Source: Runella sp. CRIBMP
GTDB lineage: Bacteria; Bacteroidota; Bacteroidia; Cytophagales; Spirosomataceae
NCBI RefSeq assembly: GCF_009905605.1
Contig: NZ_JAAAKZ010000006.1
Coordinates: 186,001 to 250,000, forward strand
Reading direction: 5' to 3'
Length of the DNA stretch: 64,000 nt
The translations under genes and the position numbers were made by a program. The notes below the pieces were generated by a model. The model did no database searches and had not been told where the DNA came from. It was given only the letters and a program-made list of their open reading frames with translations. How positions within the stretch are numbered: position 1 is the first letter of the stretch; every line of letters starts with the position of its first letter. Below, piece by piece: positions 17,272 to 25,686 of this stretch.

Positions 17272-17330
17272 CAAATGTAAGGACTTTGTGGAATTATTTT
17301 ACAATAAAATGCTAATTTTATTCAATAAAA
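17272..17330 (-). promoter_or_regulatory. Promoter and likely operator of the Lrp/AsnC gene
   Basis: On the minus strand TTG-N22-TACATTTG (-7 box at 17272-17279, -33 at 17302-17304) lies 50 nt upstream of the start. Overlapping the -33 element are three alternating 7-8 bp units: AATAAAAT (17303-17310), its inverted copy ATTTTATT (17315-17322) and AATAAAA (17324-17330). Lrp/AsnC proteins bind AT-rich inverted repeats and often repress themselves, so this is a good operator candidate. Confidence 0.5.
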
Positions 17331-17429
17331 CCAAAGAAAAAATAACTTTTGAAAAATAATCAAAAACGTAAAAACAAACTTTTTTATTAAAATAACACGA
17401 ATAATTACAAAAAAATCATCCAATATTTT

Positions 17430-17437
17430 TATATTTG
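17430..17437 (+). promoter_or_regulatory. Promoter -7 box for the GmhB-like gene
   Basis: TATATTTG is an exact -7 match and overlaps a possible TTG start codon. A start site about 6 nt later makes the ATG at 17462 the more likely translation start. Confidence 0.45.
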
Positions 17438-17461
17438 AATTTGACAGAATTGATTAGACTA

Positions 17462-17980
17462 ATGAAGAAAAAGTGTGTATTTCTAGACCGTGACGGTGTT
17501 CTGAATCAAGATACGGAAGGATATCTGTATCAAGTAGAAGAAATGATTATCCCAGAAGGAGTGGTTGAAGGGCTAAAGAAAATGAAAGATGCGGGATATT
17601 TATTGATTGTGGTGACCAATCAGGCGGGTATTGCCAAAGGGCTGTACTCAAAAGAGGAGGTATGGAAATGCCATCAGTATTTCCAAGAGCAATGTGGATA
17701 TTTATTGGATGATTTATATTTCTGCTCACATCATCCTGATTATGATAGCCGTTCGTTGATGCGCAAGCCCGAATCACTTATGCTTGAAAAAGCAATTGCC
17801 AAATACGACATTGATGTGATGTCTTCTTGGATGGTGGGTGACCGCTCCCGCGATATGCAGGCAGGAAAACGCGTCGGAGTACGCACAATACACCTTACCT
17901 CCGCACCTGAGAAATCGGCTGGGGATAGTTATGCATCTAATTTCTTAGATGTCACTCAATTGGTTATTGAAGCTAATTAG
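17462..17980 (+). CDS. HAD-family phosphatase, GmhB-like
   Basis: 172 residues from MKKKCVFLDRDGVLNQDTEGYLY. The HAD motif I is DRDGVLN, the loop VVTNQAGIAKGLYS is motif II, and motif IV is MVGDRSRDMQAGKRVGV. The CSHHPDYDS stretch in the middle corresponds to the zinc-loop region of D,D-heptose 1,7-bisphosphate phosphatase, but only part of the four-cysteine/histidine set is evident, so the histidinol-phosphatase/GmhB-like substrate is uncertain. Heptose synthesis is plausible in a Gram-negative. Its stop codon shares two bases with the stop codon of the convergent small lipoprotein gene. Confidence 0.75.
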   Translation: MKKKCVFLDRDGVLNQDTEGYLYQVEEMIIPEGVVEGLKKMKDAGYLLIVVTNQAGIAKGLYSKEEVWKCHQYFQEQCGYLLDDLYFCSHHPDYDSRSLMRKPESLMLEKAIAKYDIDVMSSWMVGDRSRDMQAGKRVGVRTIHLTSAPEKSAGDSYASNFLDVTQLVIEAN

Positions 17981-18093
17981 GCTTTCTTGACGGTTTTTGC
18001 CGAGCTATCATAAGCGGGGCAGTATCCTTTGCGGTTGCAGCTTGTAGCGGCAAGTACGACCATTAGTAAAGCAAGAGTAAGTAACTTTTTCAT
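17977..18093 (-). CDS. 38-residue lipoprotein
   Basis: Reads MKKLLTLALLMVVLAATSC, a perfect short lipoprotein signal with lipobox AATSC (Cys19), then NRKGYCPAYDSSAKTVKKA and stop. The mature peptide is only 20 residues, with a second Cys (GYCPAY) and a basic end. The signal peptide, codon use and placement support a real gene, although it is very short. It is convergent with the GmhB-like gene and the two stop codons overlap (TTAG). It lies downstream of speA on the same strand, beyond a hairpin. Function unknown. Confidence 0.65.
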   Translation of the reverse strand: MKKLLTLALLMVVLAATSCNRKGYCPAYDSSAKTVKKA

Positions 18094-18112
18094 ATGATGG
18101 ATTGATTATTTG

Positions 18113-18138
18113 CGCAGGCAACCCGAGGGTTGCCTGCG
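18113..18138 (-). terminator. Hairpin after speA
   Basis: An 11-bp GC-rich stem (CGCAGGCAACC with GGTTGCCTGCG) and loop CGAG. The downstream minus-strand sequence AAATAAT is only weakly U-rich. It separates speA from the small lipoprotein gene. Confidence 0.65.
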
Positions 18139-18181
18139 TGTCTATCAAGTGTTTATTACGAAAATCGTGCCGATTTTATTG

Positions 18182-19663
18182 TTAACTGTGCGCTAATTCT
18201 GTTTGAGCTTCCAAATCAAGCGCGGTAGCTTTTTGCTCTTCAAGTTCATTGGCCGCAGAGTTATTTTTGGTATATCCCAAAATTGTCATCATGCTATCGC
18301 TATCTTGTTGACCAGCAAAGAGTTTGGTTACAATGTTGCCATTTTCGTCGCGATCTACGAGCACATGCTGAGGCGCTGGTATAAGACAGTGCTGAATACC
18401 GCCGTATCCTCCCAATGACTCTTGATACGCCCCTGTGTGGAAAAACCCAACGTACTGTACTTCGGTATCAAGTCCAAAAACGGGAAGGTATAAATCGGCG
18501 CTGTGCGCTTCTGTATTATAAAAATCTTGCGAGTCGCAGGTCAAACCACCAATGTTTACTTTTTGGTAGGGATTGTCCCAGTTATTGACCGCCAACATGA
18601 TGTATTTTTGGTTCATTCCCCATGAATCAGGCAAATGGGTGATAAACGAACCGTCAATCATGTACCACATCTCCTTGTCATTTTGGAGTTTTTGGTCGAT
18701 GATTTGATAAATAACCGCGCCGCTTTCGCCCACGGTGTAGCTACCAAACTCCGTAAAAAGATGCGGTACTGGAACGTTGTTTTTGTTACAAATCCATTGG
18801 ATGTTTTCCACGATTTCATCAATCATTTGCTGATAATCGTAGTTGAACTGCAACGAAGTCTGAATGGGAAGCCCGCCGCCGATGTCAATTGAGTCCAAAT
18901 CAGGGCAAATCTTTTTCAGTTCGCAGTATTTAAACATAAAACGCGTCAGTTCGCTCCAATAGTAGGCGGTATCTTTCATGCCTGTATTGATAAAAAAGTG
19001 AAGCATTTTAAGCTTAAACTTCGGATTTTGCTGTATTTTGTCCTTATAAAGGTCATTAATGTCGCTGTAGCGCACTCCCAGACGTGACGTATAAAAGGCA
19101 AAATTAGGCTCTTCGTCGGTAGCGATTCGGATACCAAAATTGACCGACTCGGCCGTTACATTTTGTTCATAGTATTCAATCTCGCGCAGGTTATCCAATA
19201 CAGGCATTACATTGAAGCCTTCATTGATAAGCTCCGTGATGGCTTTTTGGTACCCTGGTAGTTTATAGCCGTTGCAAATAATGTAGGTACTTTTGGCAAT
19301 TTTTCCCTCCTTGTAGAGATTCCGAATAATGGGAATATCAAACGCCGACGAGGTTTCGATGTGGATGTTGTGCTTCAGCGCTTCTTCTAAAACAAAACTA
19401 AAATGAGAAGACTTGGTGCAATAACAATAAGTGTAGGAACCCTTGTAATTGAAACGTTTAAAAGCGTTTTTGAAAAACTGTTTGGCGTTGCCGATATGCT
19501 CGCCGATTTTGGGTAAATAAGTGATTTTTAGCGGTGTACCATACTGGCGTATAATGTCCATAAGGGGTACATTGTTAAACGACAGCTCGTCGTTTTGGAC
19601 GTTAAACTCCAGCGTGGGGAATTCAAACGTCTGCTCAATTAGGTTTGTGTAAGAACTTTTCAT
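18182..19663 (-). CDS. speA: Biosynthetic arginine decarboxylase
   Basis: 493 residues, the shorter Bacteroidota-type PLP-dependent decarboxylase of the alanine-racemase fold. SpeA makes agmatine from arginine, the first step to putrescine. The PLP lysine is in YTYCYCTKSSHFSF (about residue 84). Further markers are IETSSAFDIPIIRNLYKEG, GGGLPIQTSLQF (PLP phosphate), EFGSYTVGESGAVIYQI and the C-terminal TCDSQDFYN with FHTGAYQESLGGYGG. The C-terminal 40 residues (AANELEEQKATALDLEAQTE) look like an unstructured tail. No agmatine-processing genes are adjacent. Single transcription unit ended by a hairpin. Confidence 0.9.
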   Translation of the reverse strand: MKSSYTNLIEQTFEFPTLEFNVQNDELSFNNVPLMDIIRQYGTPLKITYLPKIGEHIGNAKQFFKNAFKRFNYKGSYTYCYCTKSSHFSFVLEEALKHNIHIETSSAFDIPIIRNLYKEGKIAKSTYIICNGYKLPGYQKAITELINEGFNVMPVLDNLREIEYYEQNVTAESVNFGIRIATDEEPNFAFYTSRLGVRYSDINDLYKDKIQQNPKFKLKMLHFFINTGMKDTAYYWSELTRFMFKYCELKKICPDLDSIDIGGGLPIQTSLQFNYDYQQMIDEIVENIQWICNKNNVPVPHLFTEFGSYTVGESGAVIYQIIDQKLQNDKEMWYMIDGSFITHLPDSWGMNQKYIMLAVNNWDNPYQKVNIGGLTCDSQDFYNTEAHSADLYLPVFGLDTEVQYVGFFHTGAYQESLGGYGGIQHCLIPAPQHVLVDRDENGNIVTKLFAGQQDSDSMMTILGYTKNNSAANELEEQKATALDLEAQTELAHS

Positions 19664-19785
19664 TTTGCCTTAGAAGCATAAAAAGTGTGTTTGGTGAAAC
19701 AAAAAAAGTCTGCGAAAGTCTGCCAAAATAACGGCTTTTGCAAGAAAAAAGTGCAAAAAACCTCCCATTATTCTTTACTTTTGTT

Positions 19786-19793
19786 GACCGATA
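19786..19793 (+). promoter_or_regulatory. Promoter -7 box
   Basis: TACTTTTG, an exact TAnnTTTG match 35 nt before the ATG of the membrane glycosyltransferase gene. Confidence 0.45.
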
Positions 19794-19827
19794 CAGAGGG
19801 TAGTTTGTGTAATTTATAATTTCTCGG

Positions 19828-21162
19828 ATGTTGATTTCTTTTTTTGAACGTGAACGAGCGCTTACCTTCTTGCTTTGGTTTGGCATTGCGTTGAGAGTAT
19901 TTCTCTATTTTTTTATTTCTGCTTACGGCGCCGATGCACACGGCGAAGTCATCAATTTTATTGCTACTCAGCATCGGCTCCCGCTTACCCGCGAGATTTT
20001 TTGTGCTATGCACCCGCCGCTTTACTATTTGTTGGCGCAGCCGTTCTTTGCTTTTGATACGCTCTCAAGTTTGAAAGTTACTCAATTATTGTCGGTTATC
20101 TTGTCGTGTTTGAATTTGTACGTACTGTATTTGTTGGCAAAACATTACTTTAGCCATGTTTTGACCCGCAATGTAAGTTTTTTACTGGCCATTTTCCTGC
20201 ATTCCTACATTACCTTTTCTTTATATGTCACCAACGACAGTTTGGCGTTTATGGTCGGGACGTGGTGTTTTTGGTTGTTATCTCGCTTTTTTCAATCTCC
20301 CTCTCCCAAAACCGAACGTTGGTTGGCATTGGCCCTTGGTATCGGGCTTTTAACCAAAGGCACTTTTTTGGCGTTTGTTCCCATCATTTTTGGGGCTATT
20401 GCCCTTACGCTTTGGCACTTTAAAATCAAATGGCAAACGATAGTGCTACGGCTGATGATTTTGGGGTTCATTACTGGTATAATAGGAGGGTATAAATTTG
20501 CGGAAAATTGGTACTATGAAGGAAAACCCGTGGTTCATAACATGGATATTTTTCCGTTGAGTGACCAAAAAATGTACACTGGTCCGAAAAGCTACTACGG
20601 ATTTCATTTGGTACGTTTGATGAAATCGCCAGTCATTTATCATGGCGATGAAAAGTTATTGCATGTCTATCCCATTCTTTTCTACAGTACCTTTTGGTAT
20701 AAATTCGCGGACCTCGAAAATGATTTTAATTTGGGGGTAAAAACGCGTTTTCGGTACATCGGCAGTTTGATTTACTTGGTGGCGATGATTCCCACGTTGA
20801 TTATTTTGTTGGGTTTGGGGTTATTAATTCGTCAAACCGTTCTTTTTTTAACAAAAATACCTTCGTTGACGGTCACAGAATTTCGTGAAAATATCGAAAA
20901 AAGTACGTGGCTTGGCCTTCTGGTGGTGAGTGTAGCCCTGGTATTGACGGCGGGTTTTAGGTACGATGCGTGGTCTTGTTTTCAGGGGCGTCTGTTTTTG
21001 CAATCCTTCTTCAGTATATTGGCCATGTTTTATTTGGGGCTTTCTTATTTGCAAACGCGAAGTGCCTTTTTGTACAGAATCGGATTGTTTAGTATGATAG
21101 GTTTGGCATTTTTATACAGTATTTATTTCGGTATTGAAAGTTTGTTTAAGTTTATTGCTTAA
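19828..21162 (+). CDS. GT-C type membrane glycosyltransferase-like protein
   Basis: 444 residues with about 10-11 membrane spans. The first periplasmic loop has [19 protein letters not shown] followed by [14 protein letters not shown], the acidic residue pair and HPPLYY signature of dolichyl/undecaprenyl-phosphate-sugar mannosyltransferase-like enzymes (PMT/ArnT class). A substrate cannot be named. A second loop with [25 protein letters not shown] is probably periplasmic too. It ends 17 bp before glpK on the same strand and may be co-transcribed with it. Confidence 0.75.
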   Translation: MLISFFERERALTFLLWFGIALRVFLYFFISAYGADAHGEVINFIATQHRLPLTREIFCAMHPPLYYLLAQPFFAFDTLSSLKVTQLLSVILSCLNLYVLYLLAKHYFSHVLTRNVSFLLAIFLHSYITFSLYVTNDSLAFMVGTWCFWLLSRFFQSPSPKTERWLALALGIGLLTKGTFLAFVPIIFGAIALTLWHFKIKWQTIVLRLMILGFITGIIGGYKFAENWYYEGKPVVHNMDIFPLSDQKMYTGPKSYYGFHLVRLMKSPVIYHGDEKLLHVYPILFYSTFWYKFADLENDFNLGVKTRFRYIGSLIYLVAMIPTLIILLGLGLLIRQTVLFLTKIPSLTVTEFRENIEKSTWLGLLVVSVALVLTAGFRYDAWSCFQGRLFLQSFFSILAMFYLGLSYLQTRSAFLYRIGLFSMIGLAFLYSIYFGIESLFKFIA

Positions 21163-21179
21163 TAAACCTTTCACCAATA

Positions 21180-22679
21180 ATGTCTAAATACGTAGCTGCC
21201 ATTGATCAGGGTACCACGAGTACCCGTTGTATTATTTTTGACCGACAGGGAAACATTATTTCAGTGGGTCAAAAAGAACACCAACAAATTTATCCTCAGC
21301 CGGGTTGGGTGGAACATAACCCCGAAGAAATCTGGAAAAATACGCTTGAAGTAATTGCAGGGGCCCGCATCAATGGGTCGATTTCGGCTACCGAAATTGC
21401 CGCTGTCGGGATTACAAACCAACGCGAAACTACTGCCGTTTGGAATCGAAAAACTGGAAAACCTTATTACAATGCCCTAGTTTGGCAGGATACCCGTACG
21501 GGCGACCTAGTAAATCATTTTGCCCAAGATGGCGGACAGGACCGCTTTCGTGCCCAAACGGGCTTGCCTTTGGCCACGTACTTCAGTGGGTTAAAACTGA
21601 AATGGTTGTTGGATAATGTACCCGGCCTGCGCGAAGATGCCGAAAAAGGAGAGGCGCTCTTTGGTACCATGGATACCTTCCTGATTTGGAATTTGACGGG
21701 TGGGCCACACGGCGGCACGCACGTAACCGACGTGACCAATGCCAGCCGAACGCAGTTGATGAACCTCCATACGTTGGCTTGGGATTCAGATATGTTGGCT
21801 GCATTTGGCATTCCAAGTGCGATGCTTCCGGTCATCAAAAGCAGCAGTGAAGTGTACGGAAACGTGGTACTTGATGTATTGCCCAATGTGCCGATTGCGG
21901 GAGATTTAGGCGACCAACACGCAGCATTGGTTGGGCAAACCTGCTTCGAGCCGGGGCAGGCCAAAAACACCTACGGAACGGGCTGTTTTATGCTGCTCAA
22001 TACAGGCACTGAACTAAAAGTTTCCACGCAAGGATTGCTTACGACGGTGGCGTATAAATTTGGAAATCAACCCGTTAATTATGCTTTGGAAGGAAGCGTT
22101 GCCATTGCGGGAGCGTTGGTTCAATGGCTACGTGATAACTTGGGAATGATTGAAAAAAGTAGTGACGTAGAAACACTGGCAAAATCGGTCGAAGATAATG
22201 GTGGGGCGTATTTTGTGCCGGCATTTTCGGGATTATATGCGCCTTATTGGAAGGCCGACGCTCGAGGAGTAATTGCGGGCTTGACGCGCTATGTGACCAA
22301 GGCCCACATTGCACGGGCGGTACTGGAAGCAACGGCCTATCAAACCCTCGACGTGATGAACGCCATGGAGAAAGACGCTGATATTGAGCTTAAATCATTG
22401 CGGGTAGATGGTGGGATGGTGGCTAACGAAACCCTCATGCAGTTTCAAGCCGATATGCTCAATGTACCCGTCGTTTGCCCAGCAGTGACCGAAACCACGG
22501 CTTTGGGGGCGGCTTATGCGGCTGGTTTGGCGGTAGGCTATTGGGAAAACTTCGACGATTTACGTCAGAATTGGGGAATAGCTCATACTTGGAATCCTAA
22601 AATGGAAAATGCGCAACGGGATAAATTATATAAAGGTTGGCACAAAGCCGTAGAGCGTTCTTTTGGCTGGGAAGATTGA
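21180..22679 (+). CDS. glpK: Glycerol kinase
   Basis: Phosphorylates glycerol to glycerol 3-phosphate. The 499 residues show the FGGY-kinase phosphate loop [16 protein letters not shown] (about 5-20), the glycerol-contact segment [60 protein letters not shown], and the [21 protein letters not shown] and [20 protein letters not shown] signatures. Full length. No glpF or glpD is adjacent; the upstream gene is an unrelated membrane glycosyltransferase 17 bp away. Confidence 0.97.
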   Translation: MSKYVAAIDQGTTSTRCIIFDRQGNIISVGQKEHQQIYPQPGWVEHNPEEIWKNTLEVIAGARINGSISATEIAAVGITNQRETTAVWNRKTGKPYYNALVWQDTRTGDLVNHFAQDGGQDRFRAQTGLPLATYFSGLKLKWLLDNVPGLREDAEKGEALFGTMDTFLIWNLTGGPHGGTHVTDVTNASRTQLMNLHTLAWDSDMLAAFGIPSAMLPVIKSSSEVYGNVVLDVLPNVPIAGDLGDQHAALVGQTCFEPGQAKNTYGTGCFMLLNTGTELKVSTQGLLTTVAYKFGNQPVNYALEGSVAIAGALVQWLRDNLGMIEKSSDVETLAKSVEDNGGAYFVPAFSGLYAPYWKADARGVIAGLTRYVTKAHIARAVLEATAYQTLDVMNAMEKDADIELKSLRVDGGMVANETLMQFQADMLNVPVVCPAVTETTALGAAYAAGLAVGYWENFDDLRQNWGIAHTWNPKMENAQRDKLYKGWHKAVERSFGWED

Positions 22680-22697
22680 AAAAGTGCTGAGTGTAAT

Positions 22698-22757
22698 GAA
22701 AGTGTAAAGTATAAGGGTAAAATAGTCAATATTTCACCCTTATACTTTAACACTTTC
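22698..22757. terminator. Long bidirectional hairpin after glpK
   Basis: About 20 bp of near-perfect pairing (GAAAGTGT and AAGTATAAGGGT against ACCCTTATACTT and ACACTTTC) around an AT-rich loop. It overlaps the last codons of the minus-strand hydroxylase gene and separates two convergent units. A second copy of the word GTGTAA lies just left of it, so the hairpin may have arisen from short tandem words. Confidence 0.7.
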
Positions 22758-23540
22758 CCCTTCCTTTCTCGTTTTTTTCTCAAACAACTTCTTGAAATCT
22801 GGGCTTTCGGTGCCAATCCACTTGTCCCAAAAGGTAAAATATAGCCCGTAATTGTATTTAAACTGAGAATGGTGTAGGCTGTGATGTGTGGCGCCAATCC
22901 ACCATTTGCCAAACCAATGACGGTGAAAATCGCGCGGATAGAGTTCGGTATTCAAATGATTGATAACGCTGGTGGTGGTCATAATCAATAAAATGATACC
23001 AATCGCAACGTAATGAAGCGGAATAATAAACAGCAATACTGGCAGGACAATCGCCTGTAAAATGCTTTCTATCGGGTGGAATGAAAATGAAGTCCAGGCC
23101 GATGTGGTAATGCTGTCGTGGTGTGCTTTATGAACCCATTTGTACACTTTGGGGTGGTGCATCCAGCGGTGAAGCCAATAATAGTAGGTTTCGTGGCAAA
23201 AGAGAATAATCAGAATGCTGACAATAAACCAAAGGGTGGAATTCTCATGGAAGTCGGTGTAAATTTGGGTGTACCCTTTTTGCCAAGCCACCACCATTCC
23301 GGTACCAACAAAAGCAAAAATTAGAGCGGTGATGAACGAAAAACCGATTTCTCGCCAATGTTGTCCTTGACGTCGGGGGCGTTGGTTTACTTCGCGGGGT
23401 TGAAAATAAGCCTCGTATTTTACTTTAAAAAGGTAATGAAATAGGGCCGCAATGAGTACATAACGTCCGAAAATCCCCAAAAAAAAGTACAAAGCAGTTT
23501 GGGCAAAAGTCCATGGTTGGGTAAAATCAATGGTATCCAT
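22740..23540 (-). CDS. Sterol desaturase/fatty acid hydroxylase family protein
   Basis: 266 residues with about five membrane spans and the complete histidine-box set of the FA_hydroxylase superfamily: HETYYYWLHRWMHH, HKAHHDS and HHSLHHSQ, which bind a di-iron centre. Members hydroxylate or desaturate lipids such as fatty acids, sterols and carotenoids. The bacterial substrate here is unknown. The start MDTIDFTQPWTFAQTALYFFLG is a reasonable N-terminus. It is 47 bp downstream of the tsaC gene on the same strand and could share its transcript. Confidence 0.88.
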   Translation of the reverse strand: MDTIDFTQPWTFAQTALYFFLGIFGRYVLIAALFHYLFKVKYEAYFQPREVNQRPRRQGQHWREIGFSFITALIFAFVGTGMVVAWQKGYTQIYTDFHENSTLWFIVSILIILFCHETYYYWLHRWMHHPKVYKWVHKAHHDSITTSAWTSFSFHPIESILQAIVLPVLLFIIPLHYVAIGIILLIMTTTSVINHLNTELYPRDFHRHWFGKWWIGATHHSLHHSQFKYNYGLYFTFWDKWIGTESPDFKKLFEKKTRKEGESVKV

Positions 23541-23587
23541 GCGTTTTTAACTGCTTTTGGCCTGTTTATGTTTCATACAAATAAGAT

Positions 23588-24550
23588 TTATACCTCCCTC
23601 ACCGCCGCCCGACGAATGCGGTCATTGATGGCACGCCCCAAGTCTTTTTCGGGGAGCAATTCCGCGTATATCACTTCAATTGGGAGGCTGTCTAGCTGGC
23701 GCATGTACGCAAAAAGATGTTTGGCAGCTTCGGGGTAATCAGCGGCGGGAGACAGAACGCGTTGGTTTTCAGCGGGAATTGAATCCACCAAATGATTAAA
23801 TGTCAGACTTCCGATTTTGTTGGGTGAATATTGTTGTAATATTTCAGGTAAATGATTGATAACCAATGGTTTTCTAGGAGAATAGTGGCTTTTTAACATC
23901 CCTGGCGCTTTGGGGTTGGAAGTAGAATGCGATACGGTTTGCACAGGGCCGATTATGCCCTCAATGGCTTCTACGGCAATCCCGCCCAGACGATACACTA
24001 CGGCATCTTCTCCTTCAAACCCTACAATGGTGGATTCAATGCCTACCGTGCTCTCACCGCCGTCGAGGATGTAAGGGATTTTCTTTCCTAGTTGGTTTTC
24101 AACGTGCAGCGCCGACGTAGGGCTAATGTACCCAAAGGGATTGGCACTTGGAGCGGCCAACGGAAAATCAAGGGAGGCAAGCAACTCCAGCGTCAGTGGG
24201 TGGTTGGGAATGCGGACGGCAACGGTGGAGAGGCCAGACGTTACCAAATCAGAAACGGTGTCAGATTTGGGTAAAAGCAACGTAAGCGGGCCCGGCCAAA
24301 AAGCCTCGGCCAGTTGCTTTGCTTTTTGGGGAAAAGAACGGACAAAGGTGGAGGCATGAGCAATGGAATCAGTATGAACAATAAGGGGGTCAAATTGCGG
24401 GCGATTCTTCACGTTGAAAATCTTCAAAACAGCATCGTCGTTGAAGGCGTTGCCCGCCAAACCATATACTGTTTCGGTCGGAATGCCCACTACTTCTCCT
24501 GCGCTGAGGAGTTTTTTAACGGATAGAATATCGGTTCCAATGGTTGCCAT
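23588..24550 (-). CDS. L-threonylcarbamoyladenylate synthase (TsaC/Sua5)
   Basis: Makes threonylcarbamoyl-AMP for t6A37 modification of ANN-decoding tRNAs. The 320 residues comprise a YrdC domain (VGIPTETVYGLAGNAF; KNRPQFDPLIVH; FWPGPLTLLLP; VAVRIPNHPL; PLAAPSANPFGYISPT; TVGIESTIVGFE) and a C-terminal Sua5 domain after the linker KAPGMLKSHYSPRKPLV, so it is the long Sua5 form. The partner tsaB is in the same window about 19 kb away. A -7 box (CAAAATTA on the plus strand, 24555-24562) ends only 5 nt before the ATG, implying a very short or absent leader. Confidence 0.94.
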   Translation of the reverse strand: MATIGTDILSVKKLLSAGEVVGIPTETVYGLAGNAFNDDAVLKIFNVKNRPQFDPLIVHTDSIAHASTFVRSFPQKAKQLAEAFWPGPLTLLLPKSDTVSDLVTSGLSTVAVRIPNHPLTLELLASLDFPLAAPSANPFGYISPTSALHVENQLGKKIPYILDGGESTVGIESTIVGFEGEDAVVYRLGGIAVEAIEGIIGPVQTVSHSTSNPKAPGMLKSHYSPRKPLVINHLPEILQQYSPNKIGSLTFNHLVDSIPAENQRVLSPAADYPEAAKHLFAYMRQLDSLPIEVIYAELLPEKDLGRAINDRIRRAAVREV

Positions 24551-24554
24551 GCTG

Positions 24555-24562
24555 CAAAATTA
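24555..24562 (-). promoter_or_regulatory. Promoter -7 box next to the tsaC start
   Basis: Minus-strand TAATTTTG, an exact TAnnTTTG match that ends 4 bp before the start codon. The start site would fall at or next to the ATG. Confidence 0.35.
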
Positions 24563-24634
24563 GTCTATAGTGTAGCGTTAACCCTCCTTCTGCAACGGTT
24601 TTTTTGTTAATTTGGCCATTATTTCACCCTTTTT

Positions 24635-25594
24635 ATGAATTTTAACTACGAACTCACCGCGGTTGAATACATTTTTATGGGTACGTTTCTCGTACTCTAT
24701 GTACTTTACATTGGCCGTACTTTTTTGGTTGCGAGGGCGTTAGGGGCAACGGCCCGGGCTGTTGTGATTAAATTTTTTCTGCGCACTACGTATTTTGCAT
24801 TGCTGATTGTGGCGTTGTTGGGACCTTTTTTCGGGGAGCCCGAACGCGATATTATTGCGGAAGGAAAAGATGTGATGGTATTGGTTGATGTTTCTAAATC
24901 CATGGACGCTACCGATATTCAGCCCTCACGACTGGAAAAAGTGAAGTTTGAGTTGCAACGGCTCAGTGCTTCGTTGGTTGAAAATCGTTTTGGATTAATT
25001 GTGTTTTCTTCGGATGCTTTTTTGCAAGTTCCCCTTACGTTTGACCTCAATGCGTTTGAGTTATTTACTCAATCGCTGAGTACGTTGCAGGTGAGTAATA
25101 CTGGTACTGATATTTGCAGTGCGCTGGAATTGTGCATTCAGAAATTGCTCCAGAATCCATCGGCAAATACGTCAAAAATCATTTTGTTGATGACCGACGG
25201 GGAAGATTTTGGAAACTGTGAGCGCAAAACTTTGGCTTCCGTTAGGCAGTTTGGATTTAATCTGTTTATCGTAGGAGTCGGCACAAACGCAGGGGGGCAT
25301 ATTCGTCAAAAGGGGGATTGGATAAAAGATGAAAACGGGCAGGTAGTGACGACCAAATTAAACGCGGCTTACCTGCGAGACTTAGCCACTACCACCGGCG
25401 GGAAGTATTTTGAGATAAACAACCAATCTAATGCTATTCCAGAAGTAGTAAATGCGATAAATTCGGTGGAAAGTCGATTAATAGATAGTCGGAAGGTGGC
25501 CGTAGTCAGTAATAAATACAGGTATTTTTTACTAGCAGCATTGGTGTTGATTGCGTTTGACGTATTGGTCACCGTCACCACTTTTCAGGTCTAA
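24635..25594 (+). CDS. BatB-like VWA-domain membrane protein
   Basis: 319 residues. Two N-terminal hydrophobic segments (EYIFMGTFLVLYVLYIG and FFLRTTYFALLIVALLGPFFG) precede a von Willebrand A domain with a complete MIDAS: DVSKSMDATD, the Thr in NTGTDICSAL, and LMTDGEDFGN. A last membrane span (YFLLAALVLIAFDVLVTVTTF) closes it. This is the BatA/BatB layout; Bat proteins are linked to oxidative stress tolerance and usually sit in a moxR-bat operon. Here no moxR or other bat gene is adjacent, so it is an orphan member. Confidence 0.85.
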   Translation: MNFNYELTAVEYIFMGTFLVLYVLYIGRTFLVARALGATARAVVIKFFLRTTYFALLIVALLGPFFGEPERDIIAEGKDVMVLVDVSKSMDATDIQPSRLEKVKFELQRLSASLVENRFGLIVFSSDAFLQVPLTFDLNAFELFTQSLSTLQVSNTGTDICSALELCIQKLLQNPSANTSKIILLMTDGEDFGNCERKTLASVRQFGFNLFIVGVGTNAGGHIRQKGDWIKDENGQVVTTKLNAAYLRDLATTTGGKYFEINNQSNAIPEVVNAINSVESRLIDSRKVAVVSNKYRYFLLAALVLIAFDVLVTVTTFQV

Positions 25595-25686
25595 CCGTAA
25601 CTTTTTGGCATTTTTTAAGTATCCACGTTATACAACATTACACACTCTTATTATATAACCCACTCTACGCTCTTAACAGATTTCTT

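Noticed and set aside
22691-22757. Possible CRISPR-like repeat after glpK
   Set aside because: Only one long inverted repeat is present with no spacer array; it is a terminator-like hairpin.
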